Source: Pseudomonadota bacterium (GTDB taxonomy: Bacteria > Pseudomonadota > Gammaproteobacteria > Steroidobacterales > Steroidobacteraceae). From it: DNA of 64,000 bases. Shown piece by piece: positions 34,817 through 42,888 of the stretch. Numbering within the stretch: position 1 is the first letter of the stretch; every line of letters starts with the position of its first letter. A program made the translations under genes and the position numbers. The stretch spans positions 73,382-137,381 of the forward strand of contig JAFAGC010000029.1 of assembly GCA_023423065.1 (NCBI GenBank), read 5' to 3'. The notes beneath the pieces were generated by a model that had not been told where the DNA came from, made no database searches, and saw nothing but the letters and a program-made list of their open reading frames with translations.

Positions 34817-35661
34817 CGGCTGTCGGTCCTCCGCTCTCCCCGCGCGGCGCGCGCACCGGCCAGCATGGCCTGCGCGAGCGCGGCCGGATCCGCCGCGGAC
34901 ATCAGCGCGCTGCCGACGAGCGCGAGGTCGTAGCCGCATCGCGCCATGCGCGCGGCGTCCTGGGACGTCGCCACGCCACTTTCGGCGACGCGCTTCACGT
35001 CGGACGGGAGCGAAGACGCCAGGGCGTCGAGCCGACCCGGCACGACCTTGAGGGTGACGAGATCGCGCGAGTTCACCCCGACCAGCAGCAGGTCGCGATG
35101 CGCGCGGCGCGCGTCGACCAGCGCATGCGCGAGCTCGATGTCGGGCGCATCGAAGGTCTCGAGCAGCACGAACATGGACGACTCGAGCGCCGTGTCGATC
35201 AGCCGTTCGAGATCGCCGCGCGGGAGCATGCGCAGGATCGCGAGCACCCCCGAGGCGCCGGCGGCGCGACCTTCGAGCACCTGGTAATCGTCGACGAGGA
35301 AATCTTTGCGCATCGCGGGGATGCCGAGCGGCGCGAGCGCACGCGCACCCGCGGCGAGATCGTCGAGCGACCCGTCGAAGCGGCTCGGCTCCGTGAGGAT
35401 CGAAACCGCGGCGGCGCCGGCGCATGCATAACTCGCGACGCGTGCGCCGACGTCCTCTTCGGCGGCAGCCTTCAGCAGGCCCACCGCGGGCGAGCGCAGT
35501 TTCACCTCGGCGATGAGATCGAAGGCGCCGAGCGAAAGGCGCGGCGCGGCCGGCAGGTCCGCGATGCGCGCGCGCAGTTCGCGCTCCGGGAGTCGCGCGC
35601 GTGCCTCGGTCGAGCGTGCGCGGCTCGATTCAGCCATCTGTCCGAGGAAATCCGCGCTCAT
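34813..35661 (-). CDS. trpC: Indole-3-glycerol phosphate synthase
   Basis: A 282-residue TIM barrel that closes the indole ring. Key segments are LIAEVKLRSPAVG (usual K-x-SPS, here K-LRSPA), ILTEPSRFDGS, MRKDFLVDDYQVLEGRAAGA (catalytic Lys and Asp), VLLETFD, VGVNSRDLVTLKV and VAESGVATSQDAARM. The SPS motif is altered to SPA. Overlaps of four bases link it to trpD and trpF. Confidence 0.95.
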   Translation of the reverse strand: MSADFLGQMAESSRARSTEARARLPERELRARIADLPAAPRLSLGAFDLIAEVKLRSPAVGLLKAAAEEDVGARVASYACAGAAAVSILTEPSRFDGSLDDLAAGARALAPLGIPAMRKDFLVDDYQVLEGRAAGASGVLAILRMLPRGDLERLIDTALESSMFVLLETFDAPDIELAHALVDARRAHRDLLLVGVNSRDLVTLKVVPGRLDALASSLPSDVKRVAESGVATSQDAARMARCGYDLALVGSALMSAADPAALAQAMLAGARAARGERRTDSR

Positions 35662-36686
35662 GCCGGGACCTGGGTACCAAACGCAGCGAGCAATTGGAGC
35701 GTGCGACGAGCCGCGCCGCTGTCGATGGCCTCGCGCGCCATCGCAACGCCCTCGCGCGGGGACTTCGCGCGGCCGACGATCTCGAGCGCCAGCGCGGCGC
35801 CCAGCAGCAATGCGTCGCGGTGCGGACCGCGGTCTTCGCCCGTGAGCACGGCGCGCAGCGCGCGCGCGTTCGACGCGGCGTCGCCGCCCGCGAGGTCACG
35901 CGCACCACACAGATCGAGGCCGTAGTCCGAGGGGCTGCGGATCTCCGCCTGCACCTTGCCCGGCCGCACGTCGAGGACGGTGAACGGACCCAGCGGCGTG
36001 GGTTCGTCCCAGCCCTCCGCGCCGTGCACGACGAACGCGCGTTCGATCGGCAGTCCCGACAACGCATCGGCCATCAACTGCGCCGTGGGCAGATTGAACG
36101 CGCCCGTGAGCTGGAATCGCGGCGCCGCCGGATTCGTCAGCGGTCCGAGGATGTTGAACACCGTGCGCACGCCCATCGCCTGGCGCACCGGGCCCACCGC
36201 CTTCATCGCCGGGTGGTAGTGAGGTGCGAACAGGAACGTGAACTGCGTGGCGGCGAGACACGCGCCGGCCGCGGTCTCGTCGAGCGGTAGTTTGAGACCG
36301 AGCTGCTCGAGCACGTCGGCGCTGCCGGACTTGCTCGACACCGAGCGGTTGCCGTGTTTGACGACATCGACACCGCAGGCCGCGGTCAGCAGCGCCGCGC
36401 CGGTGGACAGATTGAAGCTGCCCGACGCATCGCCGCCGGTGCCGACGATGTCGATCGCCGCCACATTCGCGGGAATCGCCGGCTGCCGCGCGAGCGAACG
36501 CATCGCGCGCGCGAAGCCGCGCACCTCGTCGGCCGTGACGCCCTTGGAGCGCAACGCGGCGAGAAACGCACCCGCGAGCGCCGGCTGCATGTCGGCGCCG
36601 GTGAGCGCGCGCAGCAGATCGGAGGCCTCTTCCTCTCCGAGATGTTTGCCCGAGAGCAGGTGCTCGAGCGTGTCGCGCAGGTTCAC
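35658..36686 (-). CDS. trpD: Anthranilate phosphoribosyltransferase
   Basis: A 342-residue transferase that joins anthranilate to PRPP. The PRPP loop is DIVGTGGDASGSFNLSTGAA, with KHGNRSVSSKSGSADVLEQL and anthranilate-site FLFAPHYHPAMKAVGPVRQA. The start is GTG (VNLRDTLEHLLSG), which overlaps the trpG stop as GTGA. It is a separate polypeptide from TrpG, unlike the enterobacterial fusion. Confidence 0.96.
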   Translation of the reverse strand: MNLRDTLEHLLSGKHLGEEEASDLLRALTGADMQPALAGAFLAALRSKGVTADEVRGFARAMRSLARQPAIPANVAAIDIVGTGGDASGSFNLSTGAALLTAACGVDVVKHGNRSVSSKSGSADVLEQLGLKLPLDETAAGACLAATQFTFLFAPHYHPAMKAVGPVRQAMGVRTVFNILGPLTNPAAPRFQLTGAFNLPTAQLMADALSGLPIERAFVVHGAEGWDEPTPLGPFTVLDVRPGKVQAEIRSPSDYGLDLCGARDLAGGDAASNARALRAVLTGEDRGPHRDALLLGAALALEIVGRAKSPREGVAMAREAIDSGAARRTLQLLAAFGTQVPA

Positions 36687-37282
36687 TGCCGGCCTCCCGC
36701 CATCTTGAGGAAGTTGCCGATGAGCTGCGGGCCTTCCGGCGTGAGCACGCTTTCGGGATGGAACTGCACGCCTTCGACCTTCAGCGTCCTGTGGCGCACG
36801 CCCATGATCTCGCCCTCGGGCGTACGCGCGGTCACCTCGAGATCCGCCGGCAACGTGTCCGCCTTGGCGATCAATGAATGGTAGCGACCCACTTCCGTAT
36901 CGGGCTTCAGCCCCGCGAACAGGCCGCGTCCGTCGTGCGCGACCGTCGAAGTCTTGCCGTGCATGAGGCGCGGCGCCCTGACTACCTTGCCGCCGAACAC
37001 CTCGACGATGGACTGGTGTCCCAGGCACACGCCGAACACGGGCACCGTTCCCGCGAACGCGCGGATCATGTCCATCGACACGCCCGCGTCGTAGGGCGTG
37101 CCCGGGCCCGGCGAGATGCACAGGTGCGTGGGCGCGAGGGCCTTGGCCTGCTCCACCGTGATCTCGTCGTTGCGGCGCACGTCGACCTCCGCACCGAGGA
37201 TCAGGAACGCCTGCACGAGGTTGTAGGTGAAGGAATCGTAGTTGTCGATCAGCAGCAATCGCACGTTCGCCAGGACGCTCAT
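36683..37282 (-). CDS. trpG: Anthranilate synthase glutamine amidotransferase subunit
   Basis: A 199-residue class I glutaminase that supplies ammonia to TrpE. It shows LLIDNYDSFTYNLVQAF, the oxyanion strand ISPGPGTPYDAG, the nucleophile Cys in FGVCLGHQSIVEVFGG and the His-Glu pair in VQFHPESVLTPEG. TrpG and PabA look alike; placement between trpE and trpD identifies this as the tryptophan form, possibly shared with folate synthesis since no pabA is visible. Confidence 0.95.
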   Translation of the reverse strand: MSVLANVRLLLIDNYDSFTYNLVQAFLILGAEVDVRRNDEITVEQAKALAPTHLCISPGPGTPYDAGVSMDMIRAFAGTVPVFGVCLGHQSIVEVFGGKVVRAPRLMHGKTSTVAHDGRGLFAGLKPDTEVGRYHSLIAKADTLPADLEVTARTPEGEIMGVRHRTLKVEGVQFHPESVLTPEGPQLIGNFLKMAGGRQ

Positions 37283-38682
37283 AAACCCTCCGCCGCGAGC
37301 TTCAGCGCGCGCGCCATCGCGCCGCTCTTGGCGAGCACTTCTTCGTATTCGGTGATGGGCACGCTGTCGGCCACGATGCCCGCGCCGGCCTGGTAGCTGT
37401 ATTCGTCGCCACGGAAGACCAGCGTGCGGATCGTGATCGCCTGGTCCATGTCGCCGCGCGCGCCGAAGTAGCCGACCGTGCCGCCGTAGAGGCCGCGGCG
37501 CACGGGCTCGAGTTCGTCGATGATCTCCATCGCGCGCACTTTCGGCGCGCCGACCAGCGTGCCCGCGGGGAACGTGGCCGCGAACAGATCGAACGCGTCG
37601 CGCCCCGGCGCGAGCGCACCCTTCACGCCGCTCACGATGTGCATCACGTGGCTGTAACGCTCGATGACGCGGTACGGATCGACGTGCACGGTGCCGGCGC
37701 GCGCGACCCGGCCGAGATCGTTGCGCGCGAGATCGACCAGCATCACGTGCTCGGCGTTCTCCTTCACGTCGGCGAGCAGGTCTTTTTCGCGCTGCAGGTC
37801 GACGCCCGCATCGTCGTCGCGCGGCCGCGTGCCGGCGATCGGCCGTAGTTGCGCGTCGCCCTGCGCGTTCACTTTCACGAGCGCCTCGGGCGAAGAGCCT
37901 ACGACCGTCACGTCGCCGAGCCGGCAGTAATACATGTAGGGCGACGGATTGATGAGGCGCAGCGCGCGATAGGCCTCGAACGGATCGATCGAATGGCGGC
38001 CCGAGAAACGCGACGACAACACGAGCTGGTAGACGTCGCCGGCCGCGATGTATTCCTGCGTGCGCTTCACGCCGGCGATGTACTCGTCCTGCGTCAGCGA
38101 ACCCACGGCGGGGGAATAACGGCTCTCCGGGTCGGCGCTGGGAGTCGCGTAGTTAGGAAGGCCGCCGCGCAGCGCGCGGATCACGTCGCGGCGCAGCGCC
38201 TGGCGCTCCGCTTCGGTGCCGGCATGGAGCAGCGCGATGCCGCGGGTCAGGTGATCGAACACGAGCAGCGACTCGGGCGCGACGTAGTGCAGGTCGGGAA
38301 CCGGGTTGTCGGCGCGCGCCTTCGACGGCAGCCGCTCGAAGTAACGCACCACGTCGTACGAGGAGTAACCGACGAGGCCGCCCGCGAGCGGCACGCCCGC
38401 CATTTCCGGCATGGGTTTCGGCGCCGCCGCGAGCGCCTGGCGCAGCGCGCCTAACAAGGTGGCCTTGTCCTTCGGGCGCGGCAGCTTCGCGTCGCCGACG
38501 GCGAGACCCGAGGCGTCGAGCCGCACCTCGAGGCACTTGCCGAAACCGATGAACGAATAACGCGCGAGGCGTTCACCGCCCTCGACGCTTTCGAGCAGGA
38601 AGCGCGGATTGAAGGCGCCCAGCTTGGCGAAGGCCGACACCGGTGTGTCGAGATCGCCGGCGATGTCAAAAGGCGGTTTCAC
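37279..38682 (-). CDS. trpE: Anthranilate synthase component I
   Basis: A 467-residue chorismate-utilising enzyme. Conserved segments include ESVEGGERLARYSFIG (part of the tryptophan feedback site), PSPYMYYCRLGDVTVVGSSP, IAGTRPRDDD, LVDLARNDLGRVA, TFPAGTLVGAPKVRAMEII and YSYQAGAGIVADS. Translation starts at GTG with GAGAGGAAA upstream; the attenuator hairpin ends about 50 bases before it. The gene heads trpEGDCFBA, in which every internal junction is a 4-base overlap. Confidence 0.96.
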   Translation of the reverse strand: MKPPFDIAGDLDTPVSAFAKLGAFNPRFLLESVEGGERLARYSFIGFGKCLEVRLDASGLAVGDAKLPRPKDKATLLGALRQALAAAPKPMPEMAGVPLAGGLVGYSSYDVVRYFERLPSKARADNPVPDLHYVAPESLLVFDHLTRGIALLHAGTEAERQALRRDVIRALRGGLPNYATPSADPESRYSPAVGSLTQDEYIAGVKRTQEYIAAGDVYQLVLSSRFSGRHSIDPFEAYRALRLINPSPYMYYCRLGDVTVVGSSPEALVKVNAQGDAQLRPIAGTRPRDDDAGVDLQREKDLLADVKENAEHVMLVDLARNDLGRVARAGTVHVDPYRVIERYSHVMHIVSGVKGALAPGRDAFDLFAATFPAGTLVGAPKVRAMEIIDELEPVRRGLYGGTVGYFGARGDMDQAITIRTLVFRGDEYSYQAGAGIVADSVPITEYEEVLAKSGAMARALKLAAEGL

Positions 38683-38728
38683 CGCATTTCCTCTCTATGT
38701 TTCCTGACAGTTCCAAGACGCGCAGACA

Positions 38729-38765
38729 ACAAAAAACCCATCTCTGGTCTCACCGGAGATGGGTT
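38729..38765 (-). terminator. trp attenuator terminator
   Basis: On the minus strand a 10-base stem (AACCCATCTC and GAGATGGGTT, + coordinates 38756-38765 and 38735-38744) with an 11-base loop runs into TTTTTTGTTG, an intrinsic terminator about 50 bases before trpE. A competing segment, GGAGAGGG (38813-38820 on the + map), directly after the leader stop codon, can pair with CCCATCTCC of the first stem arm, allowing one bulged A. When ribosomes stall at the leader Trp codons this alternative would form and prevent termination. Confidence 0.88.
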
Positions 38766-38820
38766 CTCGGAATTCGCCCTGATCAGATCAGAAGAGCAAT
38801 AACGTCCCGCGGCCCTCTCC

Positions 38821-38868
38821 TTATGGGAGGCGCCACCACCAGACCTTGCGGATGCCGTTCTGAATCAT
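38821..38868 (-). CDS. trpL: trp operon leader peptide
   Basis: A 15-residue peptide, MIQNGIRKVWWWRLP, with three consecutive TGG codons at positions 10-12 and a TAA stop. It precedes the attenuator and trpE, in the arrangement of ribosome-mediated attenuation: tryptophan scarcity stalls the ribosome on the WWW codons and frees GGAGAGGG for the antiterminator. No Shine-Dalgarno site is seen, and the predicted promoter would start transcription within about three bases of the ATG, so it may be translated as a leaderless message. Confidence 0.88.
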   Translation of the reverse strand: MIQNGIRKVWWWRLP

Positions 38869-38877
38869 GGGGCCGGG

Positions 38878-38907
38878 AGTATCGCCGTGGGCTCGACGCC
38901 GCGTCAA
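38878..38907 (-). promoter_or_regulatory. Predicted trp operon promoter
   Basis: On the minus strand TTGACG (-35, + map 38902-38907) and GATACT (-10, 38878-38883) are separated by 18 bases and lie immediately upstream of trpL. Transcription would begin about 1-3 bases before the leader ATG. The match to a sigma-70 promoter is good but not experimentally supported. No TrpR operator palindrome is evident to me. Confidence 0.55.
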
Positions 38908-38955
38908 GGCTTTGGGAGTTAGAATCCGTGCCTTCAAACACATAGGGAGCGATCG

Positions 38956-39396
38956 ATGGCGCGGCGTCTCATTTCCTCGGGTTCCACGTTCGAAAAGAGC
39001 ATCGGTTATTCACGCGCCGTGGTCGATGGCGACTGGGTTTTCGTCTCCGGGACCACCGGGTTCGACTATTCCACCATGACCATCCAGGACGATGTCGTGG
39101 CCCAATGCGAACAGGCCCTGAAGAACATTGCGGCGGCGCTGAAACAGGCCGGCGCGGGTTTCTCCGACGTCGTGCGCGTGCACTACCTTATGACCAATGC
39201 CGCGGACTTCGAGCGCTGCTGGCCCGCGATGGGGAAGGTTTTCGGTGACGTCCGGCCCTCCTGCACCGCGATGGTGGTCGGCCTGGTCGATCCGCGCATG
39301 AAGATCGAGATCGAGGTGACGGCGCTGCGCAGCCGGAAGGCCGCGGCGCCGAAGAAGAAGGCCAAGGCCAAGACCAAGGCGAAGCGCAAGAAATGA
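38956..39396 (+). CDS. RidA-family protein with a basic tail
   Basis: A 146-residue protein. The RidA/YjgF fold covers residues 1-125: ISSGSTFEKSIGYSRAVV, WVFVSGTTGFDY, VVRVHYLMTNAADFERCW, the conserved Arg-Pro-Ser-Cys (DVRPSCTAMVVGLVDP) and ending KIEIEVTAL. RidA proteins hydrolyse reactive enamines/imines, but this sequence is from a divergent Rid subgroup. The last 20 residues are AAAPKKKAKAKTKAKRKK-like, unusual for the family and suggestive of nucleic-acid contact. AGGGAG precedes the ATG. It diverges from the trp leader. Confidence 0.85.
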   Translation: MARRLISSGSTFEKSIGYSRAVVDGDWVFVSGTTGFDYSTMTIQDDVVAQCEQALKNIAAALKQAGAGFSDVVRVHYLMTNAADFERCWPAMGKVFGDVRPSCTAMVVGLVDPRMKIEIEVTALRSRKAAAPKKKAKAKTKAKRKK

Positions 39397-39412
39397 CCGC
39401 CGGGGCCTGGCT

Positions 39413-39434
39413 CCATTTCGCGTCCGCGAAATGG
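39413..39434. repeat. Short inverted repeat (CCATTTCGCG arms)
   Basis: A perfect 10-base stem (CCATTTCGCG and its complement) with a 2-base loop, flanked by related GCCTGGCTCC and GGTGCCTGACCCC sequence. It sits just after the RidA-like gene and 23 bases before the second copy of the 25-base palindrome. The combination looks like a composite of REP-like hairpins. Confidence 0.7.
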
Positions 39435-39457
39435 TGCCTGACCCCATTTCTTGAAGA

Positions 39458-39482
39458 GGGGACAGACTTGAAGTCTGTCCCC
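39458..39482. repeat. Palindromic 25-base element, copy 2
   Basis: Identical in all 25 bases to the element at 5739-5763 (arms GGGGACAGACTT around a central G), though the flanking bases differ. It lies between the RidA-like gene and the HerA-like ATPase. Two exact copies 34 kb apart with unrelated surroundings indicate a dispersed repeat. Confidence 0.85.
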
Positions 39483-39508
39483 GGCGACGAGGCCCCGGGA
39501 AAAACGCG

Positions 39509-41965
39509 ATGAACACAGACTACGAGAAGTTAGGCGCCTTCTACCTCGGCCGCGAGTTCGACCCGGCCGCGAACGCGCTGAAGGACGATCTCGTTCTCTA
39601 CGATTCGCGCGACCTCACCACCCACGCGGTGTGTGTCGGCATGACGGGCTCGGGCAAGACCGGCTTGTGCATCTCGCTGCTCGAGGAAGCCGCGATCGAC
39701 GGCGTGCCCGCGATCTGCATCGATCCCAAGGGCGATCTCGGCAACCTGCTGCTCGCCTTCCCGAACCTCGCGCCGTCGGATTTCGAACCATGGGTCGACG
39801 CCGGCGATGCGGCGCGAAAAGGAGTGTCGGTCGGCGAGCTCGCCGCGAAAACCGCGGAGAGCTGGAAGAACGGCCTCGCCGAATGGGCGCAAACACCCGA
39901 GCGCATCGCGAAGCTGCGCGCGTCCGCCGACGTGGCCATCTACACGCCGGGCTCCGAGACCGGCATTCCGCTCTCGGTGCTGCGCTCGTTCTCCGCGCCC
40001 TCGCCCGAACTGCTCGCGGACGCCGGGGCCTTGCGCGACCGCGTCGGCTCGGTCGTCTCCGGCCTGCTCAGTTTGTTAGGCATCGACGCGGACCCCATCG
40101 GCAGCCGCGAACACATCCTGCTCGCGAACATCATCGAAGGCGCCTGGCGCCAGGGCCTCGCGCTCGACATGCACGGCCTCATCCAGGCGGTGCAGAAGCC
40201 AGCCTTCGACAAGCTCGGCGCATTCGACCTCGAGACGTTCTTCCCCGCGAAGGACCGGCTAAAGCTCGCGATGCAGATCAACAATCTCATCGCCTCGCCC
40301 GGCTTCGCGACCTGGATGGCGGGCGAGCCACTCGACGCGCAGAAGCTGTTGTTCACCGCGGAAGGCAAGCCGCGCATCTCGATCATCTCGATCGCGCATC
40401 TCAACGATGCCGAGCGCATGTTCATCGTGACGCTGGTGCTGAACGAGGTGATCGCGTGGATGCGCGCGCAGTCGGGCACGTCGAGCCTGCGCGCGATCCT
40501 CTACATGGACGAGATCTTCGGCTACTTCCCGCCGACGGCGAATCCGCCCTCGAAGCAGCCCATGCTCACGCTGCTCAAGCAGGCGCGCGCGTTCGGACTC
40601 GGCTGCGTGCTCGCGACGCAGAATCCCGTCGATCTCGACTACAAGGGTCTCGCGAACTGCGGCACGTGGTTCATCGGCCGCCTGCAGACCGAGCGCGACA
40701 AGATGCGCGTGATCGAGGGTCTCAAGTCCGCGCTGCCCGGCGGCGCCGACGCTTCCGATCTCGAAGCCCTGATGTCGAATCTCACGCAGCGTGTGTTCCT
40801 GATGCGCAACGTGCACGACGACGCGCCGCTGCTCATGAAGACGCGCTGGGCGTTGTCCTATCTGCGTGGCCCGCTCACGGGGCCGGAAATTTCCCGCGTG
40901 ATGGCCGCACGCAAATCGAGCGCGGCGGCTGCGGCCACGCCATCCGCGGTCGTCTCTGCCGCAGCCGCTTCAGCCGCGGCCGCGTCACCCGCAACCGCGC
41001 AGACTTCGACCACCCACGCGAACACGCGTCCGGCCGTCGGCGCGGGCATCGCCGAGTACTTCCTCGCGGCCACGCGCGGCAACGGTCCCGTGCTGTACAA
41101 ACCCATGGTGGCCGGCTTCGCGAAGCTTCACTTCATCGATTCCAGGCTCGGGCTCGACGAGTGGCAGACGGCCGGCTGGCTCGCCCCCTTCGACGACGGG
41201 AACGGAATTGCGTCGTGGGCAGACGGCACTCGCGATGCAAGCATCAAGTCGCGCCTGACCAGCGCGCCCGCGCCCGACGCCGAGTACGGCGACCTGCCCG
41301 CGACCGCGCTGCGCGCCGCCAGCTACCCGGACTGGGGAAAGAAGCTTCAGTCCTGGCTGTACGAAACCGCGCGCGCCAACGCGTTCGTGTGCGACGCGCT
41401 CAAGATCGCGTCGAAGCCGGGCGAAACCGAGGGCGACTTCCGCTCGCGCCTCGCGCTCGCCGCGCGCGAGAAGCGCGACGCAGCCGTTTCCGACCTGCGC
41501 AAGCGCTGGCAGACCAGATTGCAGCAGCTCTCGGACCAGATCCGCCGCGCCGAGGAGCGCCGAGTGCGCGAGCAGAGCCAGCTCTCGCAGCAGAAGATGC
41601 AAACCGCGGTGAACATCGGCAGCTCGATCCTGGGCGCGCTGTTCGGGCGCAAGGCGCTGTCCGTCGGCAACGTCAACCGCGTCGGCACGGCCGCGCGGTC
41701 CGCCACGCGTATCGGCCGCGAATCGCAGGACGTCGCGCGCGCCGAGGAAAGCCTCGAGGTCCTCAAGCAGCGTTTCGCCGATGCGCAGCGCGAGTTCGAA
41801 TCCGAAGTCGCCAAGCTCGAAGGATCGCTCGACGCCACGGCGCTGGCATTGCGCAGCGTCGACGTGCCCGCACGCAAGTCGGACATCGCGATCGGCGAAG
41901 TGGCGCTGGTGTGGACGCCGTGGCGCAAGGGCGCCGACGGCTTCCCTGCCCCGGCCTATGAATAA
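39509..41965 (+). CDS. HerA-like (DUF853) ATPase
   Basis: An 818-residue FtsK/HerA-superfamily ATPase. Walker A is GMTGSGKT (44-51); ICIDPKGDLGNLLLAFP and the Walker B region ILYMDEIFGYFPP follow, then the sensor ATQNPVDLDYKGLANCGTWF. About residues 470-510 form an Ala/Thr-rich linker, followed by a partner region (GIAEYFLAATRG ...) and a long coiled coil rich in Arg/Glu/Gln (LQQLSDQIRRAEERRVREQ). HerA proteins translocate DNA; this single-gene type, without NurA, is widespread in proteobacteria and its role is not settled. Confidence 0.85.
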   Translation: MNTDYEKLGAFYLGREFDPAANALKDDLVLYDSRDLTTHAVCVGMTGSGKTGLCISLLEEAAIDGVPAICIDPKGDLGNLLLAFPNLAPSDFEPWVDAGDAARKGVSVGELAAKTAESWKNGLAEWAQTPERIAKLRASADVAIYTPGSETGIPLSVLRSFSAPSPELLADAGALRDRVGSVVSGLLSLLGIDADPIGSREHILLANIIEGAWRQGLALDMHGLIQAVQKPAFDKLGAFDLETFFPAKDRLKLAMQINNLIASPGFATWMAGEPLDAQKLLFTAEGKPRISIISIAHLNDAERMFIVTLVLNEVIAWMRAQSGTSSLRAILYMDEIFGYFPPTANPPSKQPMLTLLKQARAFGLGCVLATQNPVDLDYKGLANCGTWFIGRLQTERDKMRVIEGLKSALPGGADASDLEALMSNLTQRVFLMRNVHDDAPLLMKTRWALSYLRGPLTGPEISRVMAARKSSAAAAATPSAVVSAAAASAAAASPATAQTSTTHANTRPAVGAGIAEYFLAATRGNGPVLYKPMVAGFAKLHFIDSRLGLDEWQTAGWLAPFDDGNGIASWADGTRDASIKSRLTSAPAPDAEYGDLPATALRAASYPDWGKKLQSWLYETARANAFVCDALKIASKPGETEGDFRSRLALAAREKRDAAVSDLRKRWQTRLQQLSDQIRRAEERRVREQSQLSQQKMQTAVNIGSSILGALFGRKALSVGNVNRVGTAARSATRIGRESQDVARAEESLEVLKQRFADAQREFESEVAKLEGSLDATALALRSVDVPARKSDIAIGEVALVWTPWRKGADGFPAPAYE

Positions 41966-41974
41966 GGAGAAGAC

Positions 41975-42358
41975 ATGAAAGAACTCATCGATGCATTGAC
42001 GAAGCAGCTCGGCGTGAGCGGAGCGCAGGCCGAGGGCGGCGCCGCGGTGCTCTTCAAGGCCGCGCAGGACAAGATGGGCGGCGAGGAATTCGGCAAGCTG
42101 CTCGGCGGCGTTCCCGGCCTCGGCGATCTCATGAAGAAGGCGCCGGCCACCGGCGGCGGCGGGCTTGGTGGGTTGTTAGGCGGGATCGCGGGAGCCGTAG
42201 GCGGCAATGCCGGTCTCATCGCGACCATCGTCCAGGGATTCGGGAAGCTGGGGCTCACCGCCGACGATGCGAAACGTTTCGCGCCCGTCATGATGGATTT
42301 CCTGCGCGGCAAGGTCGGTGCTGAGGTCGTATCGAAGCTCAAGAGAATACTCGCCTGA
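41975..42358 (+). CDS. DUF2780-type protein
   Basis: A 127-residue protein beginning MKELIDALTKQLGVSGAQAEGGAAVLFKAA. It has a glycine-rich hydrophobic middle (GGGGLGGLLGGIAGAVGG) and ends FLRGKVGAEVVSKLKRILA. This matches the VcgC/VcgE-like DUF2780 family of unknown function. It follows the HerA-like gene by 9 bases with a good GGAGAAGA site and probably forms an operon with it. The AT-richer island starts right after its stop. Confidence 0.75.
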   Translation: MKELIDALTKQLGVSGAQAEGGAAVLFKAAQDKMGGEEFGKLLGGVPGLGDLMKKAPATGGGGLGGLLGGIAGAVGGNAGLIATIVQGFGKLGLTADDAKRFAPVMMDFLRGKVGAEVVSKLKRILA

Positions 42359-42360
42359 GC

Positions 42361-42636
42361 TATTCCCCTTGCAACAGGGGAACCAGACCAAGCGCGAGTT
42401 CGTGGGCGAGAGCAACTTTTTCGCTGACGGCATTTTCACTTAGCCGCAGCTCGATGCCGACAAGGTTGTTAGAGAAGCCTGGCGACCTCCATATGCGATT
42501 TTCGACCCTAGCACTTGCAACACTAGCCAGCCCCGTGAAGAAAAGCCCGGACAGCAGAGACGGGCTGAAAACGCGGCGCCTTCTTGAACCGCAGGAGCTG
42601 CCGCCCTTGCGGCAAGTAGCTACCGAAGAACTCTTC
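42361..42636. other. AT-richer region with possible remnant frame
   Basis: This stretch has visibly lower GC than the flanks. On the minus strand one open frame ends in a plausible protein tail (LVGIELRLSENAVSEKVALA then HELALGLVPLLQGE, stop at 42360) but it has no supported start once the overlapping 83-residue gene is accepted. It may be a decayed immunity gene or toxin tail left behind next to the Rhs locus. I cannot assign a function. Confidence 0.35.
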
Positions 42637-42888
42637 TTATTGATCGGCGCTGGCCAAACACGGCTCGTGCCAGACACCCGGCACCCCGTCGAGTACATAA
42701 AGCGGATCGCCTCCGTGATAATAACCAATCTTGGATACACAAGTCCTGTGACCGGCAAACTGCAACTGTTGCGTCTCCAGAGGATTGTGAAATTTCCATG
42801 TTTTCTGAAAGTGCTCGAGCTCAGAGCGATCAGCAATTCGTACTTTCGAGCCTTCCGGAAATTGCGCTTCATACGGCTTCATGGTCAA
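42637..42888 (-). CDS. Small hypothetical protein downstream of Rhs locus
   Basis: An 83-residue protein (MTMKPYEAQFPEGSKVRIAD ... YYHGGDPLYVLDGVPGVWHE). The pattern of an SH3-like beta start (EGSKVRIADR) and the closing DPLY-x-LDGVPG-x-WHE-x-CL is that of an ordered small domain. I do not recognise a named family. Its position among small genes following a large Rhs gene suggests an orphan immunity protein or regulator. Base composition is AT-richer than the chromosome. Confidence 0.55.
   Translation of the reverse strand: MTMKPYEAQFPEGSKVRIADRSELEHFQKTWKFHNPLETQQLQFAGHRTCVSKIGYYHGGDPLYVLDGVPGVWHEPCLASADQ

Noticed and set aside
38781..38796. TGATCAGATCA palindromic stretch in the trp leader as a TrpR operator
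   Set aside because: It lies downstream of the leader peptide inside the attenuator region, not at the promoter, and does not resemble a known TrpR site.
39631..41961. 776-codon second frame inside the HerA-like gene
   Set aside because: Same-strand shadow with Arg-rich low-complexity sequence; the HerA frame carries Walker A and B.
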